Shown here: one piece after another, positions 17,673 through 25,229 of the stretch
Layout of the letters: each line of letters opens with the position of its first letter
Numbering within the stretch: position 1 is the first letter of the stretch
Assembly (NCBI GenBank): GCA_012959465.1
Contig: DUDC01000320.1
Span: 1 to 49,496 of the forward strand
DNA from: Planctomycetaceae bacterium
GTDB taxonomy: Bacteria; Planctomycetota; Planctomycetia; Pirellulales; Pirellulaceae
Length of the DNA stretch: 49,496 nt
Direction of reading: 5' to 3'
Made by a program: the position numbers and the translations under genes
The notes under the pieces: model-generated
What the model was told of the DNA's origin: nothing
The model's database searches: none
Seen by the model: the letters and a program-made list of their open reading frames with translations, nothing else

Positions 17673-19820
17673 TTATTTCCTTGCCTTGGGATGCGGAGTC
17701 CTCGTCTGCTTGCCCCTCGTCTTGTTCCCTTTTCCTCGCTGCATCGCTTTTTTTCCTTTGGCCGGTTCACCTCGCAATTTCAGGATCTGGTCTCGCAAAC
17801 CGGCGGCCCGTTCAAAATCCAACGATTCGGCAGCAGCGAACATTTCCTTTTCTAGTTCGGCCAGCACTTCCGCTTGCGTCTCTTGCTCGTCGTTCCCCGC
17901 CACCAAATCGGTCGCTCTTCGTCGGGCCGTGGCATCGGTGTCGATACCGTGCCGTATATTTTTTTTGATCGATTCGGGCGTAATATCATGCTCGGAATTG
18001 TACGCCTCCTGAATGTGGCGACGGCGTTCGGTCTCTTCGATTGCCAACCGCATCGATTTCGTCACAACGTCGGCATACAAAATGACCTTTGCATTCACAT
18101 TGCGGGCAGCTCGGCCAATCGTTTGCACCAGCGACGTTTCACTTCGCAAGAAGCCCTCCTTGTCGGCATCGAGAATGGCAACCATCGAGACTTCTGGCAG
18201 GTCGAGCCCTTCACGAAGTAGGTTCACGCCAACCAACGCCTCGAATTCTCCCTGCCTCAATTGTTGCAGCAAGTCAACACGTTCAAATGCGTCGAGTTCA
18301 CTGTGGAGCCACTTGCAAGCGACGCCGCTTTCATTGATATAATTCGCGAGGTCTTCGGCAAGTCGCTTAGTCAACGCGGTCACCAAGACTCGCTCTCCAC
18401 TAGCTGCTCTTTCGCGAATCTGACCCAACAAGTGCTTTACCTGGCCGCGGGCCGGCTGAATTTCGATGACGGGGTCCAACAAACCAGTAGGTCTAATAAC
18501 CTGCTCGACCACCTCACCTCCGGACTGTTGTAACTCGTAATCGCTGGGCGTCGCCGAGACAAAAACGGCGTTGCCTACCATCGCTTCCCATTCGGGGAAT
18601 TTCAGGGGCCGATTGTCCAATGCACTCGGCAGCCGAAACCCGTGTTCGACCAGCGTTGTCTTGCGACTGCGGTCACCGGCGTACATCGCGCGAATCTGAG
18701 GTACGGTCACATGTGATTCATCAACGAGTAGAAGAAAGTCCTTGGGGAAGAAGTCGTACAATGTAGACGGTCGCTCGCCCTCCGCTCGCCCCGACAGGTG
18801 ACGGCTGTAGTTTTCGATTCCTGGACAGTGGCCCACTTGGCGCATCATTTCGATATCGTATCGCGTCCGGGCGCTAAGCCTCTGCGCCTCGAGTAATTTA
18901 CCTTCTTCACGAAATCGACTCAGTTGTTGATCGAGTTCAGATTTAATTTGGTCCACCGCCTGCTCGATGCGTTCTTCTGGCATGACAAAATGCTTGGCCG
19001 GATAGACGAACAGTTGGGGTTGTTGATGAAGCACCTCACCCGATGTCGGATTGATAATCGAGAGTTGCTCGATTTCGTCACCCCACAACTCCACACGAAA
19101 TGCAAATTCTTCATAGGCGGGCCAAATTTCGACGCAGTCGCCGCGGACGCGAAACGTGCTGCGGCCGAATGACACGTCGTTGCGTTCATAGAGGATATCT
19201 ACGAGCCTAGCCAACATCTCGTCTCGATCGATCTCTTGACCAACACGAAGGGAGACCATCATCTTCTGGTAGTCTTCCGGCGAACCGAGGCCATAAATCG
19301 AAGAAACGCTAGCGACAACAATGACGTCCTTGCGACTTACCAATGCGCTGGTCGCCGCCAGACGCAAGCGGTCAATTTCGTCGTTGATCGATGCGTCCTT
19401 CTCGATATAGATATCGCGCTGAGGAATGTAGGCCTCGGGCTGATAATAGTCGTAGTAGCTGACAAAATAGTGAACGGCGTTGTGAGGGAAAAACTCTCTG
19501 AATTCCCCGTATAGTTGAGCGGCCAGTGTCTTGTTATGGGAGATGACCAACGTGGGGCACTGCAAATGCTGGATGACATTCGCCATGGTGAACGTTTTAC
19601 CCGAACCAGTAACCCCCAATAAGACCTGCTTTTGGCGATTGGTTCTAAACCCTTCTATCAACGCGGCAATCGCATCCGGCTGGTCGCCCGCCGGTTCAAA
19701 GTCCGCTTGAAGTCGGAATTCTTCCACAGCATCTTCCCCTACACGGGATCGTCCCAATCCACTCTGATGCACCCGTCGCGAGTAATTGTCTCGAGTAAGA
19801 AGTGGGTCGTTACACGTCAT
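17673..19820 (-). CDS. uvrB: Excinuclease ABC subunit B
   Basis: A DNA-damage verification helicase of nucleotide excision repair, working with UvrA and UvrC. Motifs visible: [11 protein letters not shown] (start of the conserved core), Walker A GVTGSGKT (69-76), the beta-hairpin segment [19 protein letters not shown] box ([13 protein letters not shown]), [29 protein letters not shown], and the C-terminal UVR domain ([13 protein letters not shown]). A long Lys/Arg tail follows. The frame opens at a GTG at 19871, but I chose the ATG at 19820 because GGGTG precedes it by 6-7 nt; this gives 715 aa. Even so, about 33 extra N-terminal residues precede the usual UvrB start (near [11 protein letters not shown]). 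Confidence 0.96.
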   Translation of the reverse strand: MTCNDPLLTRDNYSRRVHQSGLGRSRVGEDAVEEFRLQADFEPAGDQPDAIAALIEGFRTNRQKQVLLGVTGSGKTFTMANVIQHLQCPTLVISHNKTLAAQLYGEFREFFPHNAVHYFVSYYDYYQPEAYIPQRDIYIEKDASINDEIDRLRLAATSALVSRKDVIVVASVSSIYGLGSPEDYQKMMVSLRVGQEIDRDEMLARLVDILYERNDVSFGRSTFRVRGDCVEIWPAYEEFAFRVELWGDEIEQLSIINPTSGEVLHQQPQLFVYPAKHFVMPEERIEQAVDQIKSELDQQLSRFREEGKLLEAQRLSARTRYDIEMMRQVGHCPGIENYSRHLSGRAEGERPSTLYDFFPKDFLLLVDESHVTVPQIRAMYAGDRSRKTTLVEHGFRLPSALDNRPLKFPEWEAMVGNAVFVSATPSDYELQQSGGEVVEQVIRPTGLLDPVIEIQPARGQVKHLLGQIRERAASGERVLVTALTKRLAEDLANYINESGVACKWLHSELDAFERVDLLQQLRQGEFEALVGVNLLREGLDLPEVSMVAILDADKEGFLRSETSLVQTIGRAARNVNAKVILYADVVTKSMRLAIEETERRRHIQEAYNSEHDITPESIKKNIRHGIDTDATARRRATDLVAGNDEQETQAEVLAELEKEMFAAAESLDFERAAGLRDQILKLRGEPAKGKKAMQRGKGNKTRGKQTRTPHPKARK

Positions 19821-19942
19821 GTTCACCCGAAATGTAGGCAAGGGACCCCGACAAAGGGCTGTCCCTCGCACACGTTTCGGGTGCGAAATTCAACAGCCCC
19901 CCTAAGATAAACCATAACCGTCTCAGACGTTAGGGTTGGACA

Positions 19943-20287
19943 TCAATCATCGGGGACAAACTTTAAGTAGGGCCGCAACTTCTCCACCGTCTTCGGTCCA
20001 ATTCCTCGCACGTGAGCCAAATCTTCGCAGCAAGTAAACAGGGCCTGATTCGTGCGCCACTCGATCAGCCGCTGTGCGATCGTTGGCCCCACGCCAGGTA
20101 ACAGCACGAGTTCGTCAATATCCGCGTGGTTGATATCGACAATAAAGGAGACGTTGATCCGCTGCGGCGATCCCAAATCGACGCAGTCAAAGCCGCTTCG
20201 GAAAAACAGCCTGGTGATGATGAGCGTCAAAATGACCAGCAGAGCGACCGCGGAACGTCGGCGGTCCACCGACTCGATCGTACCCAT
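19943..20287 (-). CDS. ComEA-like helix-hairpin-helix protein
   Basis: A 114-aa protein with one N-terminal transmembrane segment (SAVALLVILTLIITRLFF) and a C-terminal double helix-hairpin-helix DNA-binding unit: INHADIDELVLLPGVGPTIA and LAHVRGIGPKTVEKLRPYLK. The layout matches ComEA, the DNA receptor of natural transformation, though anchored HhH proteins can have other roles. I chose the ATG at 20287 because GGAGG lies 5 nt before it; the open frame itself reaches 20371. It is divergent from nadC, with about 90 nt between the starts. The only other uptake-linked candidates in the window are the pilus genes at 23.8-39.9 kb. Confidence 0.85.
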   Translation of the reverse strand: MGTIESVDRRRSAVALLVILTLIITRLFFRSGFDCVDLGSPQRINVSFIVDINHADIDELVLLPGVGPTIAQRLIEWRTNQALFTCCEDLAHVRGIGPKTVEKLRPYLKFVPDD

Positions 20288-20378
20288 GCGTTCCTCCAAT
20301 CCTTTACGCACGCTATCATGTCGCAGTGTCCTGCCTCCGTTCAACTGTTGCAACCTTTCCCCACGAGTCAAGCGTCAA

Positions 20379-21299
20379 ATGCCCAATGACTACAAACAAC
20401 TCGCCTGGTCTGACCAACTGGTTGACGACTGCCTGCAATTAATTCGCCTGGCGATCAGAGAGGACTTAGATCGCGAACAAGACTGGACAACCGTGGCACT
20501 GGTGTCCCCTACTCAGAAATCGCAAGCCACCATTGTCGCCCGCCAGGATGGCGTTTTTTGCGGCCAACATGTGGTTGATGTCATTGCCACGGCGATGCAG
20601 CTGACGGTCGAAACCGAGACATTCGCCGAAGATGGTGATGCCGTCGTCGGTGGCACCCAGCTCGTAAGAATCACTGGAAACGCACGAGACATATTGACCG
20701 CCGAACGGACGATTCTCAATTTCATGGGACGACTGTGTGGCATCGCCACGCACACAGCCAAGTTTGTTGCAGGTGTCCGTGGTACGAATGTCGGCGTCTT
20801 CGACACGCGGAAAACGACGCCTGGGTGGCGCCGTCTTGAGAAGTTTGCCGTCAGATGCGGTGGTGGAACCAATCATCGCACCGGCCTGTTCGATGCCATC
20901 CTCATCAAAGACAATCATCTGGCATTCGCTGGACTCGTCGACACGCCCGACTTGGCGGTCGCCAAAATCCGTGAGTTTCTCGAGCACGCAGATTCGCCCG
21001 TCGAACGCGAACAGATGCCGATCACTGTCGAAGTCGATTCCCTGGAGCAATTGGCGCGTGTCCTGCCAGCCAATCCCGACATTGTGCTCGTCGACAACAT
21101 GACTCTCGACCAACTCCGCGAAGCGAGTCGCATGCGAACCGCCGCTGCTCCAGATGTCATTTTGGAGGCTTCCGGGGGCATCACATTGGAGTTGTTGGCG
21201 GCGGTCGCCAAAACGGGGATCGACCGCGTCAGCATCGGCGCGCTGACTCATTCAGCTATCAATATGGATCTGGGACTGGATTGGCTAGTGCCGAGCTAA
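20379..21299 (+). CDS. nadC: Nicotinate-nucleotide pyrophosphorylase (carboxylating)
   Basis: The enzyme converts quinolinate and PRPP to nicotinate mononucleotide in NAD biosynthesis. Signature segments: DTRKTTPGWR (142-151), CGGGTNHR (160-167), ILIKDNH (174-180), ITVEVDSLEQ, DIVLVDNM and LEASGGI near the end. Length is 306 aa, normal for the family. The open frame begins at 20052, but homology starts at the ATG at 20379 and the upstream part overlaps the divergent ComEA-like gene. The stop codon overlaps the convergent anti-sigma gene by 4 nt, so transcripts must run into each other. Confidence 0.96.
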   Translation: MPNDYKQLAWSDQLVDDCLQLIRLAIREDLDREQDWTTVALVSPTQKSQATIVARQDGVFCGQHVVDVIATAMQLTVETETFAEDGDAVVGGTQLVRITGNARDILTAERTILNFMGRLCGIATHTAKFVAGVRGTNVGVFDTRKTTPGWRRLEKFAVRCGGGTNHRTGLFDAILIKDNHLAFAGLVDTPDLAVAKIREFLEHADSPVEREQMPITVEVDSLEQLARVLPANPDIVLVDNMTLDQLREASRMRTAAAPDVILEASGGITLELLAAVAKTGIDRVSIGALTHSAINMDLGLDWLVPS

Positions 21300-22249
21300 A
21301 TCGGTTGGATATTGGCCCGGAATAACTCAATCGCTTCGCGATCGCGACTGCAGGCGAGAAACAAATACGTGCCATCGGTCCAGGCACCCACATGCCAGCC
21401 TCCCGACGTCGGCACTGCCAGAAAGGGAATCCTCTGCTCCATTTCCTCAGCTAGCGGCTGTTTCAAACGAACCAGATAAACATCCTTGCCAGTTCGCTTC
21501 TGTCGAAACACCGTTGCGGTGCGCCCGGCAAGCGGAAATTCGGCCCGATCCCGCAGCGGCCAGACAAGAGGCTCTTCATTCGCCACCCAAATCAACTCAC
21601 CGTCCAGCGCATTGACACTCGTGGATGCCAAACTCTCCAGTGATTCGAGTGGTAGGGGACGAGACGGCAACGACGTAGCGAGCGTTATCACCACAGCAAC
21701 CAAGCCGGCTAAAACAACGCCGAACACCAGAGGATGACGCCGAATCGCAGACTTCATTGAAACTCTGTCACGGCCCAATGAGACCTTTTCGCTCACTTGA
21801 TCTCGATCATCCGTAGTGACATCCGCCGAATCGGGTTCCGCCAACAGTTGGCTGAGGACTTGCGCCTCCAACCTCGCGGGAACATCCACCTGCTCGAGAG
21901 CATCGACCACCTGGTCGTCAAATCGCCGGGTCGCTTCCCAGCAAGCTAACTGCTCGCTCGATAACGCAGGCACGGTGAGCTCGTCCAACTCATGCACTCC
22001 ATCAAACTCTTGTTGAACGCGCATCTGCTCCAACGACGATTCAACACGGGAAGTGAACTCCTGCGGCATGTCCACACGGTTCAGCATCTGCATCACATCG
22101 CGATCCAACGCACCCAGCCGTTCCCACGCTTCCCGCATCGGCTCCGAATCCACCAGCGTCTGTTCGACTTCATCGCGCAACGACCCTTCCAATTCGTCCA
22201 GCGAATGCACGGCAAGCAGCGCTTCCCAGATTCGTTGTTGGTTGTTCAT
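21296..22249 (-). CDS. Putative membrane-anchored anti-sigma factor
   Basis: A 317-aa protein with a long acidic, Leu/Glu-rich cytoplasmic part (1-170), one transmembrane helix (VFGVVLAGLVAVVITLATSL, about 175-194) and a C-terminal extracytoplasmic domain that looks beta-rich (GKDVYLVRLKQPL ... GGWHVGAWTDGTYLFLACS). Its ATG overlaps the sigma-factor stop (ATGA), with GGAG 8 nt upstream, which indicates translational coupling. Topology and context fit an anti-sigma factor that senses an envelope signal. It lacks the HxxxCxxC zinc motif of classical ZAS anti-sigma factors, so the assignment rests on context. Confidence 0.72.
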   Translation of the reverse strand: MNNQQRIWEALLAVHSLDELEGSLRDEVEQTLVDSEPMREAWERLGALDRDVMQMLNRVDMPQEFTSRVESSLEQMRVQQEFDGVHELDELTVPALSSEQLACWEATRRFDDQVVDALEQVDVPARLEAQVLSQLLAEPDSADVTTDDRDQVSEKVSLGRDRVSMKSAIRRHPLVFGVVLAGLVAVVITLATSLPSRPLPLESLESLASTSVNALDGELIWVANEEPLVWPLRDRAEFPLAGRTATVFRQKRTGKDVYLVRLKQPLAEEMEQRIPFLAVPTSGGWHVGAWTDGTYLFLACSRDREAIELFRANIQPI

Positions 22250-22827
22250 GGTCGTTTCTCCGCGGAGGGCGAACGATCGCGATACTCCGTTCGGCTTGTC
22301 AGACGCTGCCTCAATCGGTCTTTGGCACGGGAGAGGCGGCTCATGACAGTGCCCATTTTCAAGTCCAGCATCTCAGCGATTTGTTTATACGATGCATCCT
22401 CAAAATAAAACATCAATAGAATCGTGCGATCGTGGTCCGGAAGTTCCTCCAACGCGATTTGCAAAGCCTCTTTGTCGACCTCGATATCCTCCTTCCAGGG
22501 GGAGGGTACCTGAGCCAAATCCAAATCCAAATCCCAAGCCATCCGCGGCGACGATTTTCGCAATCGCTTGAGAAAACAACTGCGTAGGATTGCAAACAGC
22601 CACGCCCGAGCTTTGGCCGGTTCTCTCAACTGTTCCAACCTCTGCTGTGCTATCAGGAAGGCCTGCTGCGAAAGGTCCTCCGCATCGGCACCTGTACCAG
22701 AGAGTCGAAACGCATAGCGATAAACGGCTGGGAGGTAGTCGGCAACCAGCATCTCCATCGTCGGACCTCCAGCGGGACCGTTTGCCGGAACCTCTGGATT
22801 CGCTCCATCGCCTGTCGATGCATTCAT
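22246..22827 (-). CDS. ECF-type RNA polymerase sigma-70 factor
   Basis: A 193-aa sigma factor with region 2 (AVYRYAFRLSGTGADAEDLS, then QQAFLIAQQRL and ARAWLFAILRSCFLK) and region 4 (LEELPDHDRTILLMFYFEDA, then SYKQIAEMLDLKMGTVMSRL and SRAKDRLRQRL). Regions 1 and 3 are missing, as expected for extracytoplasmic-function factors. An AGGCGA ribosome site precedes the ATG. The minus-strand upstream region contains GGAATAAAC (22868-22876), a GGAA-type sequence like many ECF -35 boxes, so autoregulation is possible but unproven. Further upstream sits a large perfect palindrome. Regulated genes are unknown; the pilus locus begins about 1 kb away on the other strand. Confidence 0.93.
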   Translation of the reverse strand: MNASTGDGANPEVPANGPAGGPTMEMLVADYLPAVYRYAFRLSGTGADAEDLSQQAFLIAQQRLEQLREPAKARAWLFAILRSCFLKRLRKSSPRMAWDLDLDLAQVPSPWKEDIEVDKEALQIALEELPDHDRTILLMFYFEDASYKQIAEMLDLKMGTVMSRLSRAKDRLRQRLTSRTEYRDRSPSAEKRP

Positions 22828-22951
22828 GTCAATTTCGCCTTATATCGGAAGATCCATCCAGCTGACAGTTTATTCCAACTGGCGGTGGATTATTTGCCCT
22901 TTGACTGGGGTGGGACACTGATTTGTTGATTTTCCCACCAGCCCCGCCTAA

Positions 22952-23002
22952 CCAATTCACTCCGTTCGCATCGCCAAACGCGATGCGAACGGAGTGAATT
23001 GG
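22952..23002. repeat. Perfect 23-bp-arm palindrome (5-nt loop)
   Basis: The left arm 22952-22974 and right arm 22980-23002 are exact reverse complements, with loop CAAAC. The arms begin CCAATTCACTCCGTTCGCAT. It has no T-run, lies 125 nt upstream of the ECF sigma start and directly abuts an interspersed repeat. It could form a very stable cruciform or RNA hairpin. Confidence 0.9.
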
Positions 23003-23004
23003 GT

Positions 23005-23065
23005 TGGTGTTTTATTGGGCCAGGTAGTTGCCAAGCCCCAAAAACCACCGGTACCCGACCGGTGG
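23005..23065 (+). repeat. Interspersed intergenic repeat, copy D
   Basis: The block CCAGGTAGTTGCCAA (23020-23034) is followed by a hairpin CCACCGGT / ACCGGTGG (23045-23065). The same order, inverted, is seen at 27412-27458 (hairpin plus TTGGCAACTACCTAGCC). It is thus part of the same mosaic repeat family as copies A-C. Confidence 0.7.
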
Positions 23066-23298
23066 GCACTCTGTCGCTTCAGCACGACTGAAGCCCTGAC
23101 ACACATTTGTACGGACCATTGCCGCGATCTTGCTCGCTCGTAAATTCGAAATGACTGAAAAAATCCTTTTTTTGAGGGAATATAAGGTCCGTTTAGAGTA
23201 TCACTCATCATGTGACGCCCTCCCGCAGGGCAAACTGATACAATGTTCTCCCCGAAGGATTCTGTTTCCTCCGGGAATTCACTCCAAGGAGAGATGAG

Positions 23299-23580
23299 AT
23301 GAAGAAGTTTATCTGGATTGCAATGGTCGCCCTCTGCATGTTCTCATTCGCCGGCTGCGGCGGTGGCGAAACGGATCTCGAAGACCCCATCGACTCACCC
23401 GATGGTGCCAATACCGATGGTGGCGACACCGATGGTGGTCCGTCCGCTGGTGGCGACACCGGGGCTGGCGACACTGAGGCTGGCGACACTGAGGCTGGCG
23501 ACACTGAGGCTGGCGACACTGAGGCTGGCGACACCAAAGGTGGCGAAGCTGAGGCTGGTGAACCCAAAGACGACAACTAG
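23299..23580 (+). CDS. Small lipoprotein with Gly-Asp-Thr-Glu-Ala tandem repeats
   Basis: A 93-aa protein. The signal peptide ends in a lipobox-like FAGC (residues about 17-20), so a membrane lipoprotein is likely. The rest is low-complexity: GGDTDGG units followed by repeats of AGDTE, ending in an acidic tail. A strong GGAGAGATGAG ribosome site precedes the ATG. It is transcribed alone and ends at a strong intrinsic terminator. It may be a flexible surface spacer; no domain is recognised. Confidence 0.8.
   Translation: MKKFIWIAMVALCMFSFAGCGGGETDLEDPIDSPDGANTDGGDTDGGPSAGGDTGAGDTEAGDTEAGDTEAGDTEAGDTKGGEAEAGEPKDDN
23461..23535 (+). repeat. 15-bp tandem repeat inside the lipoprotein gene, 5 copies
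   Basis: The unit GAGGCTGGCGACACT is present in three perfect and two near-perfect copies and encodes the pentapeptide repeat (A/G)-G-D-T-E/K. Degenerate units continue on both sides. Being a multiple of three, length change by slippage would keep the frame. Confidence 0.92.
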
Positions 23581-23620
23581 TATCACATTTGCGGTTATTG
23601 CCGAATAAACTGAATTGCAA

Positions 23621-23659
23621 GACGCGTGCGACTCGAGAGAGACGCACGCGTCTTTTTTT
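23621..23659 (+). terminator. Strong intrinsic terminator
   Basis: A perfect 10-bp GC-rich stem (GACGCGTGCG with CGCACGCGTC) with a 12-nt loop is followed by seven T. It ends the lipoprotein transcript and insulates it from the pilus operon promoter that follows. Confidence 0.93.
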
Positions 23660-23684
23660 GCCATAACGCCGCCGCACGATCGGT

Positions 23685-23712
23685 TTGACACGGCCCCCTG
23701 GCAGCCTATGTT
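23685..23712 (+). promoter_or_regulatory. Predicted sigma-70-type promoter of the pilus operon
   Basis: A perfect -35 TTGACA (23685-23690), a 16-nt spacer and -10 TATGTT (23707-23712) give a predicted start near 23719, about 100 nt before the first prepilin gene. The position right after a terminator supports it. Confidence 0.6.
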
Positions 23713-23755
23713 TTCAATGCAACAGTCCCTTGGGGAGGGGAACTGATGCGTTGCG

Positions 23756-23799
23756 CGGCGGGGGAGCTTGGAGCTTCGAGGGGACCCCGCCGCCTTTTT
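23756..23799 (+). terminator. Terminator-like hairpin in the pilus operon leader
   Basis: A GC-rich 8-bp stem (CGGCGGGG with CCCCGCCG) followed by CC and five T lies between the predicted promoter and the first gene. It may act as an attenuator or a leader hairpin that tunes downstream expression. Confidence 0.4.
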
Positions 23800-23819
23800 A
23801 CGCGCTTCGAGACAAATCG

Positions 23820-24395
23820 ATGATTGAAAATCGTGGCCGACGCCGATCCGCTTTTACGCTCGCCGAATCACTGATTGCCATCACGCTGGTCAGCATGGCC
23901 GGTACCAGTCTGCTATTGGCAACTCAAGTTGCTTTTAACAACACCATCAACGCCAAAGAGCAAGTCGTCGCCGACGGCATGACGACATTCCTGTTTGATG
24001 AAGTCGCTGGCCTGCCCTATCACGACAAATCGGAGACCGCGTTTGAGACGATACTTGGCCCCGAGACGGGTGAAATGAGTCGGGTCAGTTTTGATGATCT
24101 GGACGATTTTAACGGTCTTACGATGAGCCCGATCAGTGATGAATGGGGCATCCCGTTGGGAGAGGGCGATGGAATTGGAGGAAGTCGTCCGGCCGAGCTA
24201 CGCAGTTCCGATGCGAAGTTTTGGCGAGCCATCTTCACCGTCAGGTACGTCGATGAAAGTGATCCGTCCATCGACCTGATCTCCGGCACAAGTGGCCTGC
24301 GTTCTGTCACGATCGAAATTGAAAAATCGATCAACGGTGCCTGGATTCCTATTTCATCGCGTCGACGAGTGTTCGCCTATGTCCCCAAATCCTAG
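23820..24395 (+). CDS. Prepilin-like protein (minor pseudopilin, PilV/GspI-type)
   Basis: A 191-aa protein with a type III prepilin signal: a basic start (MIENRGRRRSA) and then FTLAESLIAITLVSMAGTSL, with Glu at mature position 5 and a hydrophobic helix. The residue before the cut is Ala, not the usual Gly. The remainder is a soluble, acidic domain. The frame opens at 23685, but that TTG is part of the promoter -35; the ATG at 23820 gives a proper signal, though its ribosome site is weak. First gene of the pilus locus; the next gene overlaps it by 17 nt. It probably caps or primes the pilus. Confidence 0.82.
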   Translation: MIENRGRRRSAFTLAESLIAITLVSMAGTSLLLATQVAFNNTINAKEQVVADGMTTFLFDEVAGLPYHDKSETAFETILGPETGEMSRVSFDDLDDFNGLTMSPISDEWGIPLGEGDGIGGSRPAELRSSDAKFWRAIFTVRYVDESDPSIDLISGTSGLRSVTIEIEKSINGAWIPISSRRRVFAYVPKS

Positions 24396-25173
24396 AATCT
24401 CGCCAACTGCCGGACGACGGCGGGCCATGACACTGGTCGAAATGTCGATTTCGATCGCCGTCATGTCAATGGTCGCCCTCTCCGCTAGCATGTTGACGAC
24501 AACAGTTCACGACACGCATGTCGCCGCAACTCACCTCAATCGAATGACCCAACACGGTCGCGCGGCGTGTCGTCGAATTCGAGACGCACTCAATCGTGCG
24601 CAAGCGAACTCGGTGTTTCCTGGCTTCATTGTTCGCAACGACTTGATTGGCGGTGTCTCCCTGCCCAACACGCTGGTGGTGTGGGCACCGGACGTTTCCC
24701 CGAGCGACCCAACCGCACTGCCTTTGGTCTCGGAATTGGTTGTGTTTCAACCGGATCCGGATGACCCGAGACGATTGGTCGAGATCACAGATCCTACCGA
24801 TACCTCCACGGTCCCGGAGCTCATGGACACGACTTCATGGAACACCCTCATGACGTCATTGGAAAACAATGGTAAACGCGCCACGCTGACGCGTTATCTG
24901 CATTTCGATACCGATCTTAGCGGTGTTCCGATGAGCCTGATTCGATTCACCGCTCGGCTGCGGCCAGATCAGTCGCAGATCGACGCCTACATCGCCGAGA
25001 CGGCCACCTGGGACGACATTTATTGGCCACAGAATCTCTATTCATCAGCTTCGGGCATGCGCGAGAACGAGTGCCTGTTTGAGTTTCAACTACGCGACGA
25101 CCCGCCGGCCGTCCAAGACATAACGACATTCTGGGGTTCATCAGCCGTGTTCTACCTGGAACCGCAACCCTGA
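24379..25173 (+). CDS. Prepilin-like protein (PilW/GspJ-type minor pseudopilin)
   Basis: A 264-aa protein. The N-terminus carries a prepilin motif, GRRRA then MTLVEMSISIAVMSMVALSA, with Glu at mature position 5. The size and the Arg-rich HGRAACRRIRDALNRA segment after the helix resemble PilW/GspJ proteins. The frame opens at 24292, but the ATG at 24379 gives the expected short basic leader; it overlaps the preceding gene by 17 nt, which suggests coupling. It likely forms part of a tip complex with the proteins before and after it. Confidence 0.82.
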   Translation: MSPNPRISPTAGRRRAMTLVEMSISIAVMSMVALSASMLTTTVHDTHVAATHLNRMTQHGRAACRRIRDALNRAQANSVFPGFIVRNDLIGGVSLPNTLVVWAPDVSPSDPTALPLVSELVVFQPDPDDPRRLVEITDPTDTSTVPELMDTTSWNTLMTSLENNGKRATLTRYLHFDTDLSGVPMSLIRFTARLRPDQSQIDAYIAETATWDDIYWPQNLYSSASGMRENECLFEFQLRDDPPAVQDITTFWGSSAVFYLEPQP

Positions 25174-25229
25174 TTTCAGTAGTGGCGAGCGAGAGACACC
25201 GAGTAGAAAATCAAATCAGCAGCAGAGCA

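Noticed and set aside
19915-19936. CGTCT/AGACG hairpin after the ComEA-like gene
   Set aside because: Short imperfect stem with no good T-run; terminator role not supported.
20466-21251. 261-codon minus-strand open frame opposite nadC
   Set aside because: nadC is certain on the plus strand; the antisense protein has no recognisable pattern and no ribosome site.
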